A stretch of DNA of 33,660 bases, from contig CAZFGK010000025.1 in the NCBI GenBank assembly GCA_964518635.1, positions 1 to 33,660 of the forward strand, written 5' to 3'. Under the pieces are notes generated by a model, which did not search any database, was not told the origin of the DNA, and was given only the letters and a program-made list of their open reading frames with translations. This DNA is from CAZFGK01 sp964518635. GTDB taxonomy: Bacteria > Zixibacteria > MSB-5A5 > GN15 > FEB-12. Both the position numbers and the translations under genes were made by a program. This document shows, piece by piece, positions 1 to 7,432 of this stretch (position 1 is its first letter; the number at the start of each line of letters is the position of its first letter).

Positions 1-987
1 CTCTGGTCAGTCGATCACTTCAGCGGCTACTGGATCCGCGTCAAAACGGGTCAGGGCTTCACCCTTGAACTCGAAGGAACCGCCACCCCAGTGAGCACCC
101 CAATTGCGCTCACCACTGGCTGGAACCTTGTCTCCTATCTGCCGACCGATGTCCTGACTCCGGCGGTTGGATTTGCTTCGGTTGAGAATCTTCTCTACGC
201 CTACGGCTTCGCCAACGGTATCGAGATCTATCAGCCGGGTTCGCAGTTCAACACCGTTGATGAACTCGCCAGCTGCAACGCCTACTGGCTCAAGGTCAGT
301 GCCGCCGATGTCCTCGTCTATCCGGGTGGAAATCCAATCGCGGTCTCTCGTCCGAACTTCGCCAGCACTGCTGCCGCCTCGGATGTCATCCCGACCACTG
401 CCTGGGTGAACCTCTATGCAGAGAATCTGCAGCTTGACGGTTCCGCCGTCTCAGCTGGCTCGAAGATCACCGCTCATGCTTCTAATGGAAACCTGATCGG
501 TAGCTTCAACATGACCAAGGACGGCCAGTTCGGCTTCATGCCGGTCTATGCCGATGCCGACGGGGAATCAGTCGCCGGAATCAAGGCGGGTGAGCGCTTC
601 ACCCTCCGTGTCGACGGCACTGAAACTAGCGAAGAATTCACCTGGTCAGCCAATGGTGACCGCGTCGTGGTCAGCAATCTGAGCACCTCCGGCGGACAGG
701 TTGTCCCGGGCAGCTTCTCTCTTGAGCAGAACTACCCGAATCCGTTCAACCCGACCACCAACATCAGCTTTAGTCTCCCCGAAGCCGGTATCGCCAAGCT
801 CGAGGTCTTCAATATCCTCGGCGCGCAGGTTGCTACTATCTTTGAAGGAGTCGCCGAAGCCGGTGCTACGACCGTGACCTGGGATGGAAAGAGCTCCGAC
901 GGCCAGCAAGTTGGCTCAGGAGTCTACTTCTATCGCCTGACCTCGGCAGTAAAGATCGAAACAAAGAAGATGATGCTTCTGAAGTAG
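1..987 (+). CDS. Secreted multidomain protein with FlgD/T9SS-like C-terminal tail (5' partial)
   Basis: The frame is open from base 1, so the gene begins left of the window; the GTG at 91 is internal. The visible 328 residues start in a repeat that ends in YWIRVKTG. A second copy follows, running from GWNLVSYLP to YWLKVSAADVLVYPG. Next comes a domain containing GSKITAHASNGNLIG and FGFMPVYAD. The last ~85 residues form the FlgD-Ig / T9SS type A sorting-like domain: NYPNPFNPTT, then VFNILGAQV, GSGVYFYRL and a KKMMLLK end. The family is exported, and the tail is known as an address or attachment module in Bacteroidetes-like bacteria. Ligand and function are unknown. The next gene shares the GSKI...FGFMPVY domain and the tail, so the two look like paralogs. 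A strong terminator follows. Confidence 0.85.
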   Translation, partial: LWSVDHFSGYWIRVKTGQGFTLELEGTATPVSTPIALTTGWNLVSYLPTDVLTPAVGFASVENLLYAYGFANGIEIYQPGSQFNTVDELASCNAYWLKVSAADVLVYPGGNPIAVSRPNFASTAAASDVIPTTAWVNLYAENLQLDGSAVSAGSKITAHASNGNLIGSFNMTKDGQFGFMPVYADADGESVAGIKAGERFTLRVDGTETSEEFTWSANGDRVVVSNLSTSGGQVVPGSFSLEQNYPNPFNPTTNISFSLPEAGIAKLEVFNILGAQVATIFEGVAEAGATTVTWDGKSSDGQQVGSGVYFYRLTSAVKIETKKMMLLK

Positions 988-1014
988 TCGGTCGACACCT
1001 ATACTAGAAACCCG

Positions 1015-1045
1015 AACCCGGCCGGGTTATACTCGGCCGGGTTTC
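1015..1045 (+). terminator. Rho-independent terminator
   Basis: A perfect 10-bp stem (AACCCGGCCG at 1015-1024 with CGGCCGGGTT at 1034-1043) surrounds a 9-nt loop. The 3' arm ends in TTT, with only a short T run. It lies 28 nt after the stop of the first gene. Confidence 0.75.
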
Positions 1046-1133
1046 TGATGAAACGACAACTGAACTTTTAAGGCACGATCAGCGGGGAACGATCTCCGAA
1101 GGTCATGTCCGCAAGAATGGATAAAGAGGGATC

Positions 1134-2192
1134 ATGACGAGCATACGCTCAGTAAACGGTAAGGTGAAAATGTCTCGACTTTCACAGATCATCACTGTTT
1201 CTCTGTTGGCGGTTTGCGGCTGGATGCTGAACAACCAGACTGTCTCTGCGCAGGTCATCCCGACTCCTTTTTTCTGTTCATTCAGCGATTCGGGAAACAC
1301 CATCAATGGACTCCCGACTCCAGTCGGCAGTAAGATTCGGGCATTTGATCCGCAGGGTGTTTTCTGTGGCGAATGGACAGTAAACGTTGCAGGCAATTAC
1401 GGCTTCATGCCGGTCTACGGCGACGACAATAATACTGTCGGACTCGACGAAGGTGCGACTGAAGCAGATGCCATTTTATTCAAGGTTAACGGCATCACGG
1501 CTACTACCACCGGCAACACTAGCTGGTCGAATCAAGCTCTTCGCACCGTTCGACTTGCTACCACCCAGTCTGTTTCATGGAATGTACTCACGACTTTCAC
1601 TTCATTGCCGGGTACCTTTGATGACACCGTTCGATTCTCGATGGAATTGAATAACACCGGTAACGGCACCGATTTCTTTGATGTCAGCGCGACACCGGAT
1701 AATCCAAATTTTATCAAACTCCCGCAGACCGACAATTTCTATGTCGATGCCGGCCAGAATGTGACCCTCTATTTCGATATCGAAACGCCGACCTTTGCAG
1801 GTGGTGATACCGTGATCACTATTGACTGGAAAATTCGCTCCAAAGTCGACACCACAAAATTCCTCGATGGTCAAGTCGATCTCTTTTTCACCGTCACCGA
1901 TATCGATGAAAACGACCAGAATGTCCCGAACGGCTTTGCTCTGAATCAGAATTATCCAAATCCGTTCAATCCGACCACTACGATTGGTTATGCACTGTCG
2001 CAGACTTCGGAGGTCACTCTTGAAGTCTACAATGTCATCGGACAGCTTGTGTCACGTACCGAACTTGGTCGTCAGGAGGCCGGAGAGCATGCCGTCGACT
2101 TCGACGGTGCCAGTCTCTCCAGCGGTGTCTATCTCTACCGCATCAGTGCTGGTACTGTCAGCCAAATGAAGAAGATGGTCCTGCTGAAGTAG
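1134..2192 (+). CDS. Secreted protein with FlgD/T9SS-like C-terminal tail
   Basis: The product has 352 residues. A signal peptide is clear: hydrophobic ITVSLLAVCGWML, then likely cleavage after VSA in QTVSAQ. The ATG at 1170 (SD AAGGTG at 1161-1166) would give a more compact signal peptide than the ATG at 1134 (SD AGAGG), so the true start could be 1170. The first ~110 mature residues contain GSKIRAFDPQG and YGFMPVYGDD, matching the equivalent domain of the gene before it. A central beta-rich region of about 130 residues (SVSWNVLTTF, TVTDIDEN) has no assigned function. The end is the sorting-like domain NYPNPFNPTTTIGY ... VYNVIGQLV ... SSGVYLYRI ... KKMVLLK. Probably surface-exposed or released; substrate or partner unknown. 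Its transcript likely ends at the hairpin at 2335. Confidence 0.85.
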   Translation: MTSIRSVNGKVKMSRLSQIITVSLLAVCGWMLNNQTVSAQVIPTPFFCSFSDSGNTINGLPTPVGSKIRAFDPQGVFCGEWTVNVAGNYGFMPVYGDDNNTVGLDEGATEADAILFKVNGITATTTGNTSWSNQALRTVRLATTQSVSWNVLTTFTSLPGTFDDTVRFSMELNNTGNGTDFFDVSATPDNPNFIKLPQTDNFYVDAGQNVTLYFDIETPTFAGGDTVITIDWKIRSKVDTTKFLDGQVDLFFTVTDIDENDQNVPNGFALNQNYPNPFNPTTTIGYALSQTSEVTLEVYNVIGQLVSRTELGRQEAGEHAVDFDGASLSSGVYLYRISAGTVSQMKKMVLLK

Positions 2193-2334
2193 GGTAGAAT
2201 CAGAAGTCTCCCCTCACCGGATGTGCTTTGGAACCTTGCAGACGGTTTCGGGGTTGACGAAATGGTGAATTGAACCGATACTCTATCTGAAATACTCGTT
2301 ACGGTTGAGCAATCGACAGTAACATTCATACTCG

Positions 2335-2366
2335 GCCAGGTTGATTTATTCGACCTGGCTTTGTTT
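2335..2366 (+). terminator. Rho-independent terminator
   Basis: A 10-bp stem (GCCAGGTTGA with TCGACCTGGC, one G-U pair) has a 5-nt loop and is followed by TTTGTTTCTTG. It ends only 13 nt before the start of the next gene. Confidence 0.75.
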
Positions 2367-2379
2367 CTTGTATACAGCA

Positions 2380-2916
2380 ATGTCTGAAAGAGTGGCGGTG
2401 TTTATAGATGGGGGGTATCTCGAACAGGTCCTCCGGCAGGAGTTCAATTCGACGAGAATTGATTTCTCAAAATTATCCGGATTGTTAACAGGACTGTCGA
2501 GTCACCTGCGCACCTATTACTACCATTGCCTGCCATATCAGGACTCTCCCCCTTCTGCCGAGCAGAGTCAACGAGTATCTGAGAGGCAGAAGTTTTATGA
2601 CCGTTTGCAGCGACTTGAACGATTCGAAGTTCGACTGGGATCTCTGCGAAAACGGGGCGCCGGATTCGAACAGAAAGGGGTCGATGTCATGCTTGCAATA
2701 GATTTGGTGCTTTTGTCCGCAAAACGGGCAATTACTCAAGCAGTATTGCTGACAGCAGACTCCGATTTTGTGCCCGCTATTGAAGTTGCGAAGAATGAAG
2801 GAGTATTGGTTACTATTTGCCAGTCCAGAACAATCGGTCATAATTATGCACTCTTGCATGCGGCCGATCAGCGACTGATCATAGACAACGAATTGGTCAA
2901 CAGAGTGAAGCTGTGA
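2380..2916 (+). CDS. NYN-domain (PIN-like) nuclease family protein
   Basis: This 178-residue cytoplasmic protein resembles the NYN/LabA (DUF88) family of PIN-like proteins, many of which are RNases or RNA-binding. Acidic residues expected of the fold are present: D10 in VFIDGGY, D102 and D108 in GVDVMLAID, and D127/D129 in LLTADSDF. A longer reading frame starts at a TTG at 2341, but that codon lies inside the upstream terminator hairpin, so the ATG at 2380 is preferred; it also puts the conserved FIDGG motif at residue 8. No good Shine-Dalgarno is visible, so a short-leader or leaderless message is possible. The target RNA is unknown. The PP2C gene starts 52 nt downstream and may be co-transcribed. 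Confidence 0.85.
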   Translation: MSERVAVFIDGGYLEQVLRQEFNSTRIDFSKLSGLLTGLSSHLRTYYYHCLPYQDSPPSAEQSQRVSERQKFYDRLQRLERFEVRLGSLRKRGAGFEQKGVDVMLAIDLVLLSAKRAITQAVLLTADSDFVPAIEVAKNEGVLVTICQSRTIGHNYALLHAADQRLIIDNELVNRVKL

Positions 2917-2968
2917 CGAATCAATTCCCGGTACTTTTTGATGCCGACTGTGTAAGGAATACGCACTG

Positions 2969-3961
2969 ATGCCATTGACCATTCGCGCCCACGGGCGCTC
3001 TGATCGGGGACTCGTACGGCAGGGGAACGAAGACACCCTGCATATCGATACTGCCGCACATGTCTACGCCGTCTGTGACGGTATGGGTGGACATCAGGCG
3101 GGGGAAGTCGCCTCTCTCACCGCAAGTGAAACGCTTCAGAGCGCGTTTCATGAACTCTCCATGCCGATCAGATCATCGCAGGCGGTTCATGTCGGCAGAA
3201 CACTACCAGACAATGCATCTCAACTCGTCAAAGCCGTTCGGCTTGCCAACCAACTTATCAAACGAAAATCGCAGACCGACACTGGCAAATCCGGCATGGG
3301 GACCACCATTGTCGCCGCGACATTCGATCTTGATCTGCTCACCGTCGTGCATGTGGGTGATTCACGCGCCTATCGGCTTGGTGCGTCACGTTTAGAGCCA
3401 CTCACCCGCGATCACTCCTGGGTTGCCGAACTTCAGGCACAGCAGAATATCTCCCAGTCAGAAGCCGAACAGCTGATCGGGAAAAATGTCATTTCTCGTG
3501 CGCTGGGAGTGCGCGAGACTGTCGACATTGATGTCCGCCTTGTACGCGTCCGCCCCGGTGATGTAGTGATTCTCTGTTCCGACGGACTCTGCGGATTTGC
3601 CGATGATGAAGAGATATTCTCGGCAGCTAATCGACATCGCCAGAAACCGTCTGAGATTGTCGATGCCCTCATCGCTCTTGCCCATGACCGTGGCGCACCG
3701 GATAACGTGACGGTGATCGTGCTTGAAGTGCTCGGCGTCAATGATTCTGATCTGCCAGAAGTCGAAGTCTTCACTTCCTCGCAAAACGATCCCCCTCCTG
3801 AAACACAAAAACTTCTCGATGAGCTCGAATCAATCACGAGTTCCCGAGAAACAAGTACCGAAGAAATCTCTCCCGCAAAACCACCAGCCCCCAAAGGGCT
3901 GATTTTGCTTTTTGTGGCATTCGCCATCGCCGCCGCCGCGATCTATTTCCTGATGAAATAG
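2969..3961 (+). CDS. PP2C-family Ser/Thr phosphatase with C-terminal membrane anchor
   Basis: The 330-residue product is a bacterial PP2C (Stp1/PrpC-like) metal-dependent phosphatase that removes phosphate from Ser/Thr residues of proteins. Metal-binding and catalytic motifs are intact: RQGNED at 17-22, DGMGGH at 37-42, GDSRAYRL at 130-137, SDGL at 204-207 and DNVTVIV at 245-251. The catalytic domain ends near residue 256. A Ser/Thr/Pro/Glu-rich linker of about 50 residues follows, then one hydrophobic segment (LILLFVAFAIAAAAIYFL, about 311-328). The enzyme should therefore be tail-anchored with the phosphatase in the cytoplasm. Such phosphatases usually oppose Hanks-type kinases, but no kinase lies in the window. 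TAAGGA about 10 nt before the ATG could serve as ribosome binding site. Confidence 0.93.
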   Translation: MPLTIRAHGRSDRGLVRQGNEDTLHIDTAAHVYAVCDGMGGHQAGEVASLTASETLQSAFHELSMPIRSSQAVHVGRTLPDNASQLVKAVRLANQLIKRKSQTDTGKSGMGTTIVAATFDLDLLTVVHVGDSRAYRLGASRLEPLTRDHSWVAELQAQQNISQSEAEQLIGKNVISRALGVRETVDIDVRLVRVRPGDVVILCSDGLCGFADDEEIFSAANRHRQKPSEIVDALIALAHDRGAPDNVTVIVLEVLGVNDSDLPEVEVFTSSQNDPPPETQKLLDELESITSSRETSTEEISPAKPPAPKGLILLFVAFAIAAAAIYFLMK

Positions 3962-4105
3962 TCATCCTGTAAATTTCTTCGCATCGATCCTCCTCTCGTC
4001 TCTCACTGATTACCCTCTTAATCTCACCCTGATCCGCCGCGGCAGATCGAATGGTCTTCTCTGAAGTTACTCCGCAATTTCTTTGAAGCGAGTTCCATTA
4101 ATTCT

Positions 4106-4138
4106 GGTAGCCCGCCTCCTTTAGGGGCGGGTTCTTGA
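4106..4138. repeat. Palindromic element, GGT-GCCC family
   Basis: GGTAGCCCGCC, a short loop, then GGGCGGGTTCTTGA form a hairpin. The inverted relative at 13973-14000 reads GGTGCCCCACCC ... GGGTGGGTCTTGA on the minus strand. Two further relatives lie at 7137 and 7273. Confidence 0.6.
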
Positions 4139-4151
4139 TACGGTACACACA

Positions 4152-4180
4152 CGGGCAGGCCGGGAGGCCTGCCGCGCACG
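4152..4180 (+). repeat. 29-bp palindrome-bearing repeat, copy 1
   Basis: GGCAGGCC, loop GGGA, GGCCTGCC (4154-4173) is followed by GCGCACG. The same 29 bases occur without mismatch in reverse orientation at 14031-14059. Confidence 0.8.
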
Positions 4181-4212
4181 AAAATTCCTTCACACTGATC
4201 ACCTTCTTAATC

Positions 4213-4234
4213 TCACCCTGAGCCTGTCGAAGGG
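4213..4234 (+). repeat. 22-bp dispersed repeat, copy 1
   Basis: TCACCCTGAGCC followed by TGTCGAAGGG is repeated exactly, in reverse orientation, at 13635-13656. Related palindromes are at 13584-13610 and in the terminator at 6849. Confidence 0.75.
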
Positions 4235-4342
4235 TCTTCTTCAGGGAACCAACCCTCCACCTTCTTGTTACATTGAAATGGCGACAAACGGGACACACCA
4301 ATCCAAACCTACTCTGTTTGTGAAATTCCACTCTTGTCCCGC

Positions 4343-4939
4343 ATGAGCGACCATCTCTCACATCTCCATCCCGTCTCTGACATCAGCGAGTCACTCGACC
4401 GCGCCCTTCTCCAGCTTCTCTCTCACCACGACAAATCCGCCCTCGGTAAACTCTACGACCGTCATGGGCAGTTGATCTATTCACTTGTCATGGCAATACT
4501 TCGGGACAACATGATCGCCGAAGAAGTCACTCAGGATCTTTTTCTCAAAGTCTGGCAGAAGCATGAACGATACGACCCGCAAAAGGGGACGGTTCGTTCC
4601 TGGCTGGTGATGATCGCGCGACGTTTGGCAATCGACCGTCTCCGTTCCAAGGAGATGAAAGAGCGAAAACGTACAACGCTGACTGAGACCGATCCCGAAT
4701 TCGGCGGTGTTCCTCATCCGGTCCAGCATGAGAACCATCAGATTGATCGCGCCCTCTCTCACCTTGAAGACCCCTATAAAGAGACATTGCGGCTTGCCTA
4801 CTTCGACGGCCTCACCCACCAGATGATTTCCGATCATCTCGGCATCCCGCTTGGCACGATTAAGAGCAGAATTCGAGACGGTCTCATCCGCCTCCGAAAG
4901 CTATATCTCCAGCGACTCGAACGAGAGACAGTCGTATGA
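4343..4939 (+). CDS. RNA polymerase sigma factor, ECF/sigma-70 family
   Basis: This 198-residue cytoplasmic protein directs RNA polymerase to alternative promoters. Sigma region 2 occupies about residues 30-100 (ALGKLYDRHG, EEVTQDLFLKVW, SWLVMIARRLAIDRLR). Region 4, a helix-turn-helix, covers about 135-190 (YKETLRLAYFDGLTHQ, ISDHLGIPLGTIKSRI). The linker between them is short, as in group IV sigma factors. A TTG nine bases earlier also opens the frame, but the ATG at 4343 is the more likely start. The stop overlaps the next gene's start in an ATGA arrangement, which indicates translational coupling to the anti-sigma gene. Its regulon cannot be read from the sequence; the lipoprotein gene downstream is one candidate target. 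Confidence 0.92.
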   Translation: MSDHLSHLHPVSDISESLDRALLQLLSHHDKSALGKLYDRHGQLIYSLVMAILRDNMIAEEVTQDLFLKVWQKHERYDPQKGTVRSWLVMIARRLAIDRLRSKEMKERKRTTLTETDPEFGGVPHPVQHENHQIDRALSHLEDPYKETLRLAYFDGLTHQMISDHLGIPLGTIKSRIRDGLIRLRKLYLQRLERETVV

Positions 4940-5715
4940 ACCATCTCGAACTTCAGGATAGACTCGAAGAATATGTGTTCGGAACGCTGGATGAAGAGAC
5001 ACGTCTTGTAGTCGAGCTGCATTTGTCCACCTGTGAATCGTGCAGTCAACGAGTCGTTGAGCTTATGCGTACCTCCGCCATGATTGCCGAGCATATCGAG
5101 AAGCAATCACCGACGAGCGATCTCCGTGCACAGATTCTCTCGACGATCGATGATGGAACGAATCAGCATCCTCGTGCAACCGAATCGCGGAACATGCACT
5201 GGCTCTGGTATTTTTCAGCTGCTGCTACGTTGGCACTAGCGGTCGTCAGCTACTCTCTCTGGAGTGATCGCCGCAACCTACGAGCTGAGCTTGAAAAAAT
5301 GAAAACCGAGCGAAGTACTCTTCAGGCCGAACTGAGTCGTTACGAAGATGCCACCATGCTGCTCGGACAACCGGGGATGCAGTTTGTTGATTTGAGCGGT
5401 GTCGATCCAAACCCGCAGGCCTTCGGCAAAGCGATTCTTGATCCGACCAATGGAAGCGCGGTGGTCTATATGTACAAACTCCCTCCCACTCCGGAAGGGA
5501 AGGCCTACAAGCTCTGGGTCATGCGTGAAGGAAAACCGACCACCGCTGGCGAGTTTACCGTCGCACCGGACGGCAGCGCAGTGCTGAGTCTGGACAAGAT
5601 CAGCGACATGAGCCAGATCGCGACTTTTCAGGTGACCATCGAGGATGCCGGACGTGCACAATTGCCGACCGGTATGATGTATCTCACTGGCCCCTATACT
5701 CCGGCCTCCAACTAG
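4936..5715 (+). CDS. Membrane anti-sigma factor (zinc-finger N-terminus, RskA-type C-terminal domain)
   Basis: The 259-residue product should hold the ECF sigma factor at the membrane until a signal arrives. The N-terminal 60 residues resemble an anti-sigma zinc-binding domain: YVFGTLDEE, then H29-L-S-T-C33-E-S-C36. One transmembrane helix spans about 88-109 (HWLWYFSAAATLALAVVSYSLW). A predicted coiled coil (about 112-140, RAELEKMKTERSTLQAEL) follows on the periplasmic side. The end is an RskA C-terminal-like domain with AYKLWVMREGKPTTAGEF and FQVTIEDA. The start codon overlaps the sigma gene's stop (ATGA). The RskA model predicts release by regulated proteolysis; the M50 protease at 19991 is a possible but unproven partner. 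Confidence 0.9.
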   Translation: MNHLELQDRLEEYVFGTLDEETRLVVELHLSTCESCSQRVVELMRTSAMIAEHIEKQSPTSDLRAQILSTIDDGTNQHPRATESRNMHWLWYFSAAATLALAVVSYSLWSDRRNLRAELEKMKTERSTLQAELSRYEDATMLLGQPGMQFVDLSGVDPNPQAFGKAILDPTNGSAVVYMYKLPPTPEGKAYKLWVMREGKPTTAGEFTVAPDGSAVLSLDKISDMSQIATFQVTIEDAGRAQLPTGMMYLTGPYTPASN

Positions 5716-5850
5716 CTCATTCTTTTTTTTTCAATCGAACTCATCCAAAAGGGAATCTCACTTCGTTTCTCCGGTGAGAAGATGTCACATCGCCTGATCA
5801 CCCATGCATGGTGACAGCGAACAACAGATCACCGCTACAAAAGGAGCGAC

Positions 5851-6783
5851 ATGAAATCCCTTACCCTGAGACTCTTCACCGGTATTCTCGCCGTTGCACT
5901 GGCCACTTTGGTCGGCTGTTCCGATCAGAAATCTCCTCTGACAACCACTGATGGCGCCGCTTCTTCATCGACGAATCTTGATCAGATTCGCGCCGAACTC
6001 CAAAGTGAGATCGACGCGACCATCGACCAGACTCTTGTCCCCCGTCTACCACAGGAATTTTCTGAGCAGTCAGCGAGTGGGTGGACATCCATTAGCTCCT
6101 CGACGACTATCACCGAATCCGGATTCTACCGCGTCTCTGCTGACTTTGCTGCGACCGGAGACGGAATCGTCATCATGGCCGACTATGTCGTCCTCAATCT
6201 CGGATCGAAAACCATCACCGGTCCCGGTTCAAAAGTCGGCCGAGGAATCGTCGTTGATCAGGCAAAGCATGTCTGCGTCTATGGCGGTACACTCACCAAC
6301 TTCGGCATCGGCGTAAATCTGAACGGAAGCAGCCATGTCTGGGTCCGAGGTATCACCGTTCTTGGTGCGGATGATGAAGCCAACCCACCGGCAGGGATCG
6401 CACCACAGATCGGCATGATGCTGGTCAACTCCAGCCACAATTACATCTTCGCCAATTCTCTCTATCTGACCAACCTCGGCCTTTTCGTCCGCGGTGGTGG
6501 GTCGTATGAGAACGGTATCTTCAATAATGTCGTGTTGGGTGGAGATCGTGGGCTTCTGGCGATCTGCTATAACCCAGCGATGGGTGAAGGTCCCGCTGGC
6601 CCGATGAATGATCTGGTTCGTCACAATCTGCTCGCTCGTTACGGAACCGGGATTCAGACTTCAAGTGAAAGTGCTGCAAATGTCTTTCGTCGGAACTCGA
6701 TTCTCTACTTTGGTTCTGCCTATGAAGATTTCAACGGCACGAACGTTTTTGAGAAAAATCGGTCCGTCCAGCTCGTACCGTAA
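5851..6783 (+). CDS. Lipoprotein with right-handed beta-helix repeats
   Basis: The 310-residue product begins with a lipoprotein signal (FTGILAVALATLVGC, lipobox L20-V21-G22-C23), so it should be lipidated and membrane-anchored. A short helical stretch (about 42-75) precedes a beta-helix region of roughly 80-300. Repeated strands there have the pattern of NosD/PbH1-type folds: GDGIVIMADYVVLNLGSKTITG, VWVRGITVLGAD, HNYIFANSLYLTNLGLFVRG, NGIFNNVVLGGDRGL. These folds often bind or cleave polysaccharide, but no catalytic site is evident here. AAAAGGAG eight bases before the ATG is a good ribosome binding site. The gene lies 135 nt downstream of the anti-sigma gene, so it could belong to that regulon. 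Confidence 0.8.
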   Translation: MKSLTLRLFTGILAVALATLVGCSDQKSPLTTTDGAASSSTNLDQIRAELQSEIDATIDQTLVPRLPQEFSEQSASGWTSISSSTTITESGFYRVSADFAATGDGIVIMADYVVLNLGSKTITGPGSKVGRGIVVDQAKHVCVYGGTLTNFGIGVNLNGSSHVWVRGITVLGADDEANPPAGIAPQIGMMLVNSSHNYIFANSLYLTNLGLFVRGGGSYENGIFNNVVLGGDRGLLAICYNPAMGEGPAGPMNDLVRHNLLARYGTGIQTSSESAANVFRRNSILYFGSAYEDFNGTNVFEKNRSVQLVP

Positions 6784-6848
6784 TTGGGACGGCGGAAGAG
6801 AACTCTTCCCCCCTTCCAAGTAGCAACGAACAGTAAGAAATACCGTAT

Positions 6849-6885
6849 CCCTTCGACCCGCTTCGGCTGGTCGAAGGGGCTTTTT
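6849..6885 (+). terminator. Rho-independent terminator
   Basis: A perfect 10-bp stem (CCCTTCGACC at 6849-6858, GGTCGAAGGG at 6869-6878) with a 10-nt loop is followed by GC and TTTTT. It closes the lipoprotein transcript. Confidence 0.88.
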
Positions 6886-6903
6886 ACCCCCTAACTCCTT
6901 TCG

Positions 6904-6932
6904 TTGACACCTGTCAATTCCCTTGCTAGTTT
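6904..6932 (+). promoter_or_regulatory. Sigma-70-type promoter of the tRNA gene
   Basis: A consensus -35 box TTGACA (6904-6909) is followed by a 17-nt spacer and TAGTTT (6927-6932) as -10. Transcription would start near 6939, about 50 nt before the tRNA. Confidence 0.7.
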
Positions 6933-6991
6933 ACGAATCACCCCCTGACGCGCCGCTTAACGCCTCGGGACGGTGGTTTTGACCGATTCAT

Positions 6992-7065
6992 GCGCCTGTA
7001 GCTCAATTGGATAGAGCATCTGACTACGGATCAGAAGGTTGAGGGTTCAAATCCTTCCAGGCGTA
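6992..7065 (+). tRNA. tRNA-Arg (anticodon ACG)
   Basis: The 74-nt sequence folds as a full cloverleaf. The acceptor arms are GCGCCTG and CAGGCGT (terminal G-U). The D-stem is GCTC/GAGC. The anticodon stem TCTGA/TCAGA has loop CTACGGA, giving anticodon ACG at 7026-7028. The T-arm is GAGGG-TTCAAAT-CCTTC. The discriminator is A and no CCA is encoded. ACG is normally edited to ICG by TadA. The promoter lies just upstream. Confidence 0.95.
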
Positions 7066-7136
7066 TTGAGAGACTTAACGAAATCCCAAAAACATCATTA
7101 CTCAAAATGGCCGAACGTTCGAAGGCTGCCTCTTAA

Positions 7137-7168
7137 GGTGGCCCATCCCGCTCTTGCGGGTGGGTTTC
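7137..7168 (+). repeat. Palindromic element, GGT-GCCC family
   Basis: GGTGGCCCATCCCG, loop, CGGGTGGGTTTC forms a hairpin. A similar element lies in opposite orientation at 7273-7303. Confidence 0.6.
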
Positions 7169-7272
7169 AGTGGAATGACTGAGGACACAAGGCACACTTA
7201 GAGATGTTACTGCTCTCTTGATACATCTTCTTCACGCGGTACTTCAAGCACTTGTCGGAGCCGAAGAACTTA

Positions 7273-7303
7273 GATCCCAACCCGTGAGAACGGGTGGGCC
7301 ACC
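7273..7303 (-). repeat. Palindromic element, GGT-GCCC family, inverted copy
   Basis: On the minus strand it reads GGTGGCCCACCCG, loop, CGGGTTGGGATC. With the 7137 copy it forms an inverted pair about 105 nt apart. Confidence 0.6.
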
Positions 7304-7368
7304 GATCTATGTTCACTTCGTGGGCAGCTTACCCCCCTCGTCTGCCCCATCTGCATCAAACTGACAAT

Positions 7369-7406
7369 TCACACAAAACAAAACGGCAGCCATCGCTGAC
7401 TGCCGT
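7369..7406 (-). terminator. Rho-independent terminator of the lysyl-oxidase gene
   Basis: On the minus strand ACGGCAG (7406-7400) pairs with CTGCCGT (7389-7383), with extra imperfect pairing in the loop. TTTTGTTTTGTGTG follows. It lies 27 nt past the stop codon. Confidence 0.82.
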
Positions 7407-7432
7407 CGATAATTCCAATGCAGATGTGAATC

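Larger units (their letters stand above)
4001..4243. repeat. Intergenic repeat cluster with a direct duplication
   Basis: The 381-nt gap between 3961 and 4343 contains no convincing gene. It holds an imperfect direct duplication: about 4001-4062 and 4190-4243 share CACTGAT(T/C)ACC, TCTTAATCTCACCCTGA and GGTCTTCT. Between the copies lie two palindromic elements listed separately. A minus-strand reading frame covering 4098-4361 consists of these repeats and is not a gene. Confidence 0.7.
7066..7432. other. Intergenic region without a gene
   Basis: This 367-nt stretch between the tRNA and the lysyl-oxidase gene contains two inverted palindromic elements (7137 and 7273) and the minus-strand terminator at 7369. 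A 61-residue plus-strand frame at 7294-7479 overlaps the terminator and the end of the big gene and has no start context, so no gene is called. Confidence 0.7.

Noticed and set aside
91..987. GTG at 91 as the true start of the first gene
   Set aside because: The frame stays open to base 1 and encodes the end of a repeat matching the next one, and no signal peptide follows the GTG.
3433..3927. 164-residue minus-strand ORF
   Set aside because: It is antisense to the PP2C gene, whose motifs are all intact on the plus strand.
5725..5733. Run of T after the anti-sigma gene as a terminator
   Set aside because: No stable hairpin precedes the T run, so transcription may continue into the lipoprotein gene.
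7045..7065. tRNA 3' end as a prophage attachment site
   Set aside because: I found no second copy of the tRNA 3' end in the window and no integrase next to it; the phage-like operon is 18 kb away.
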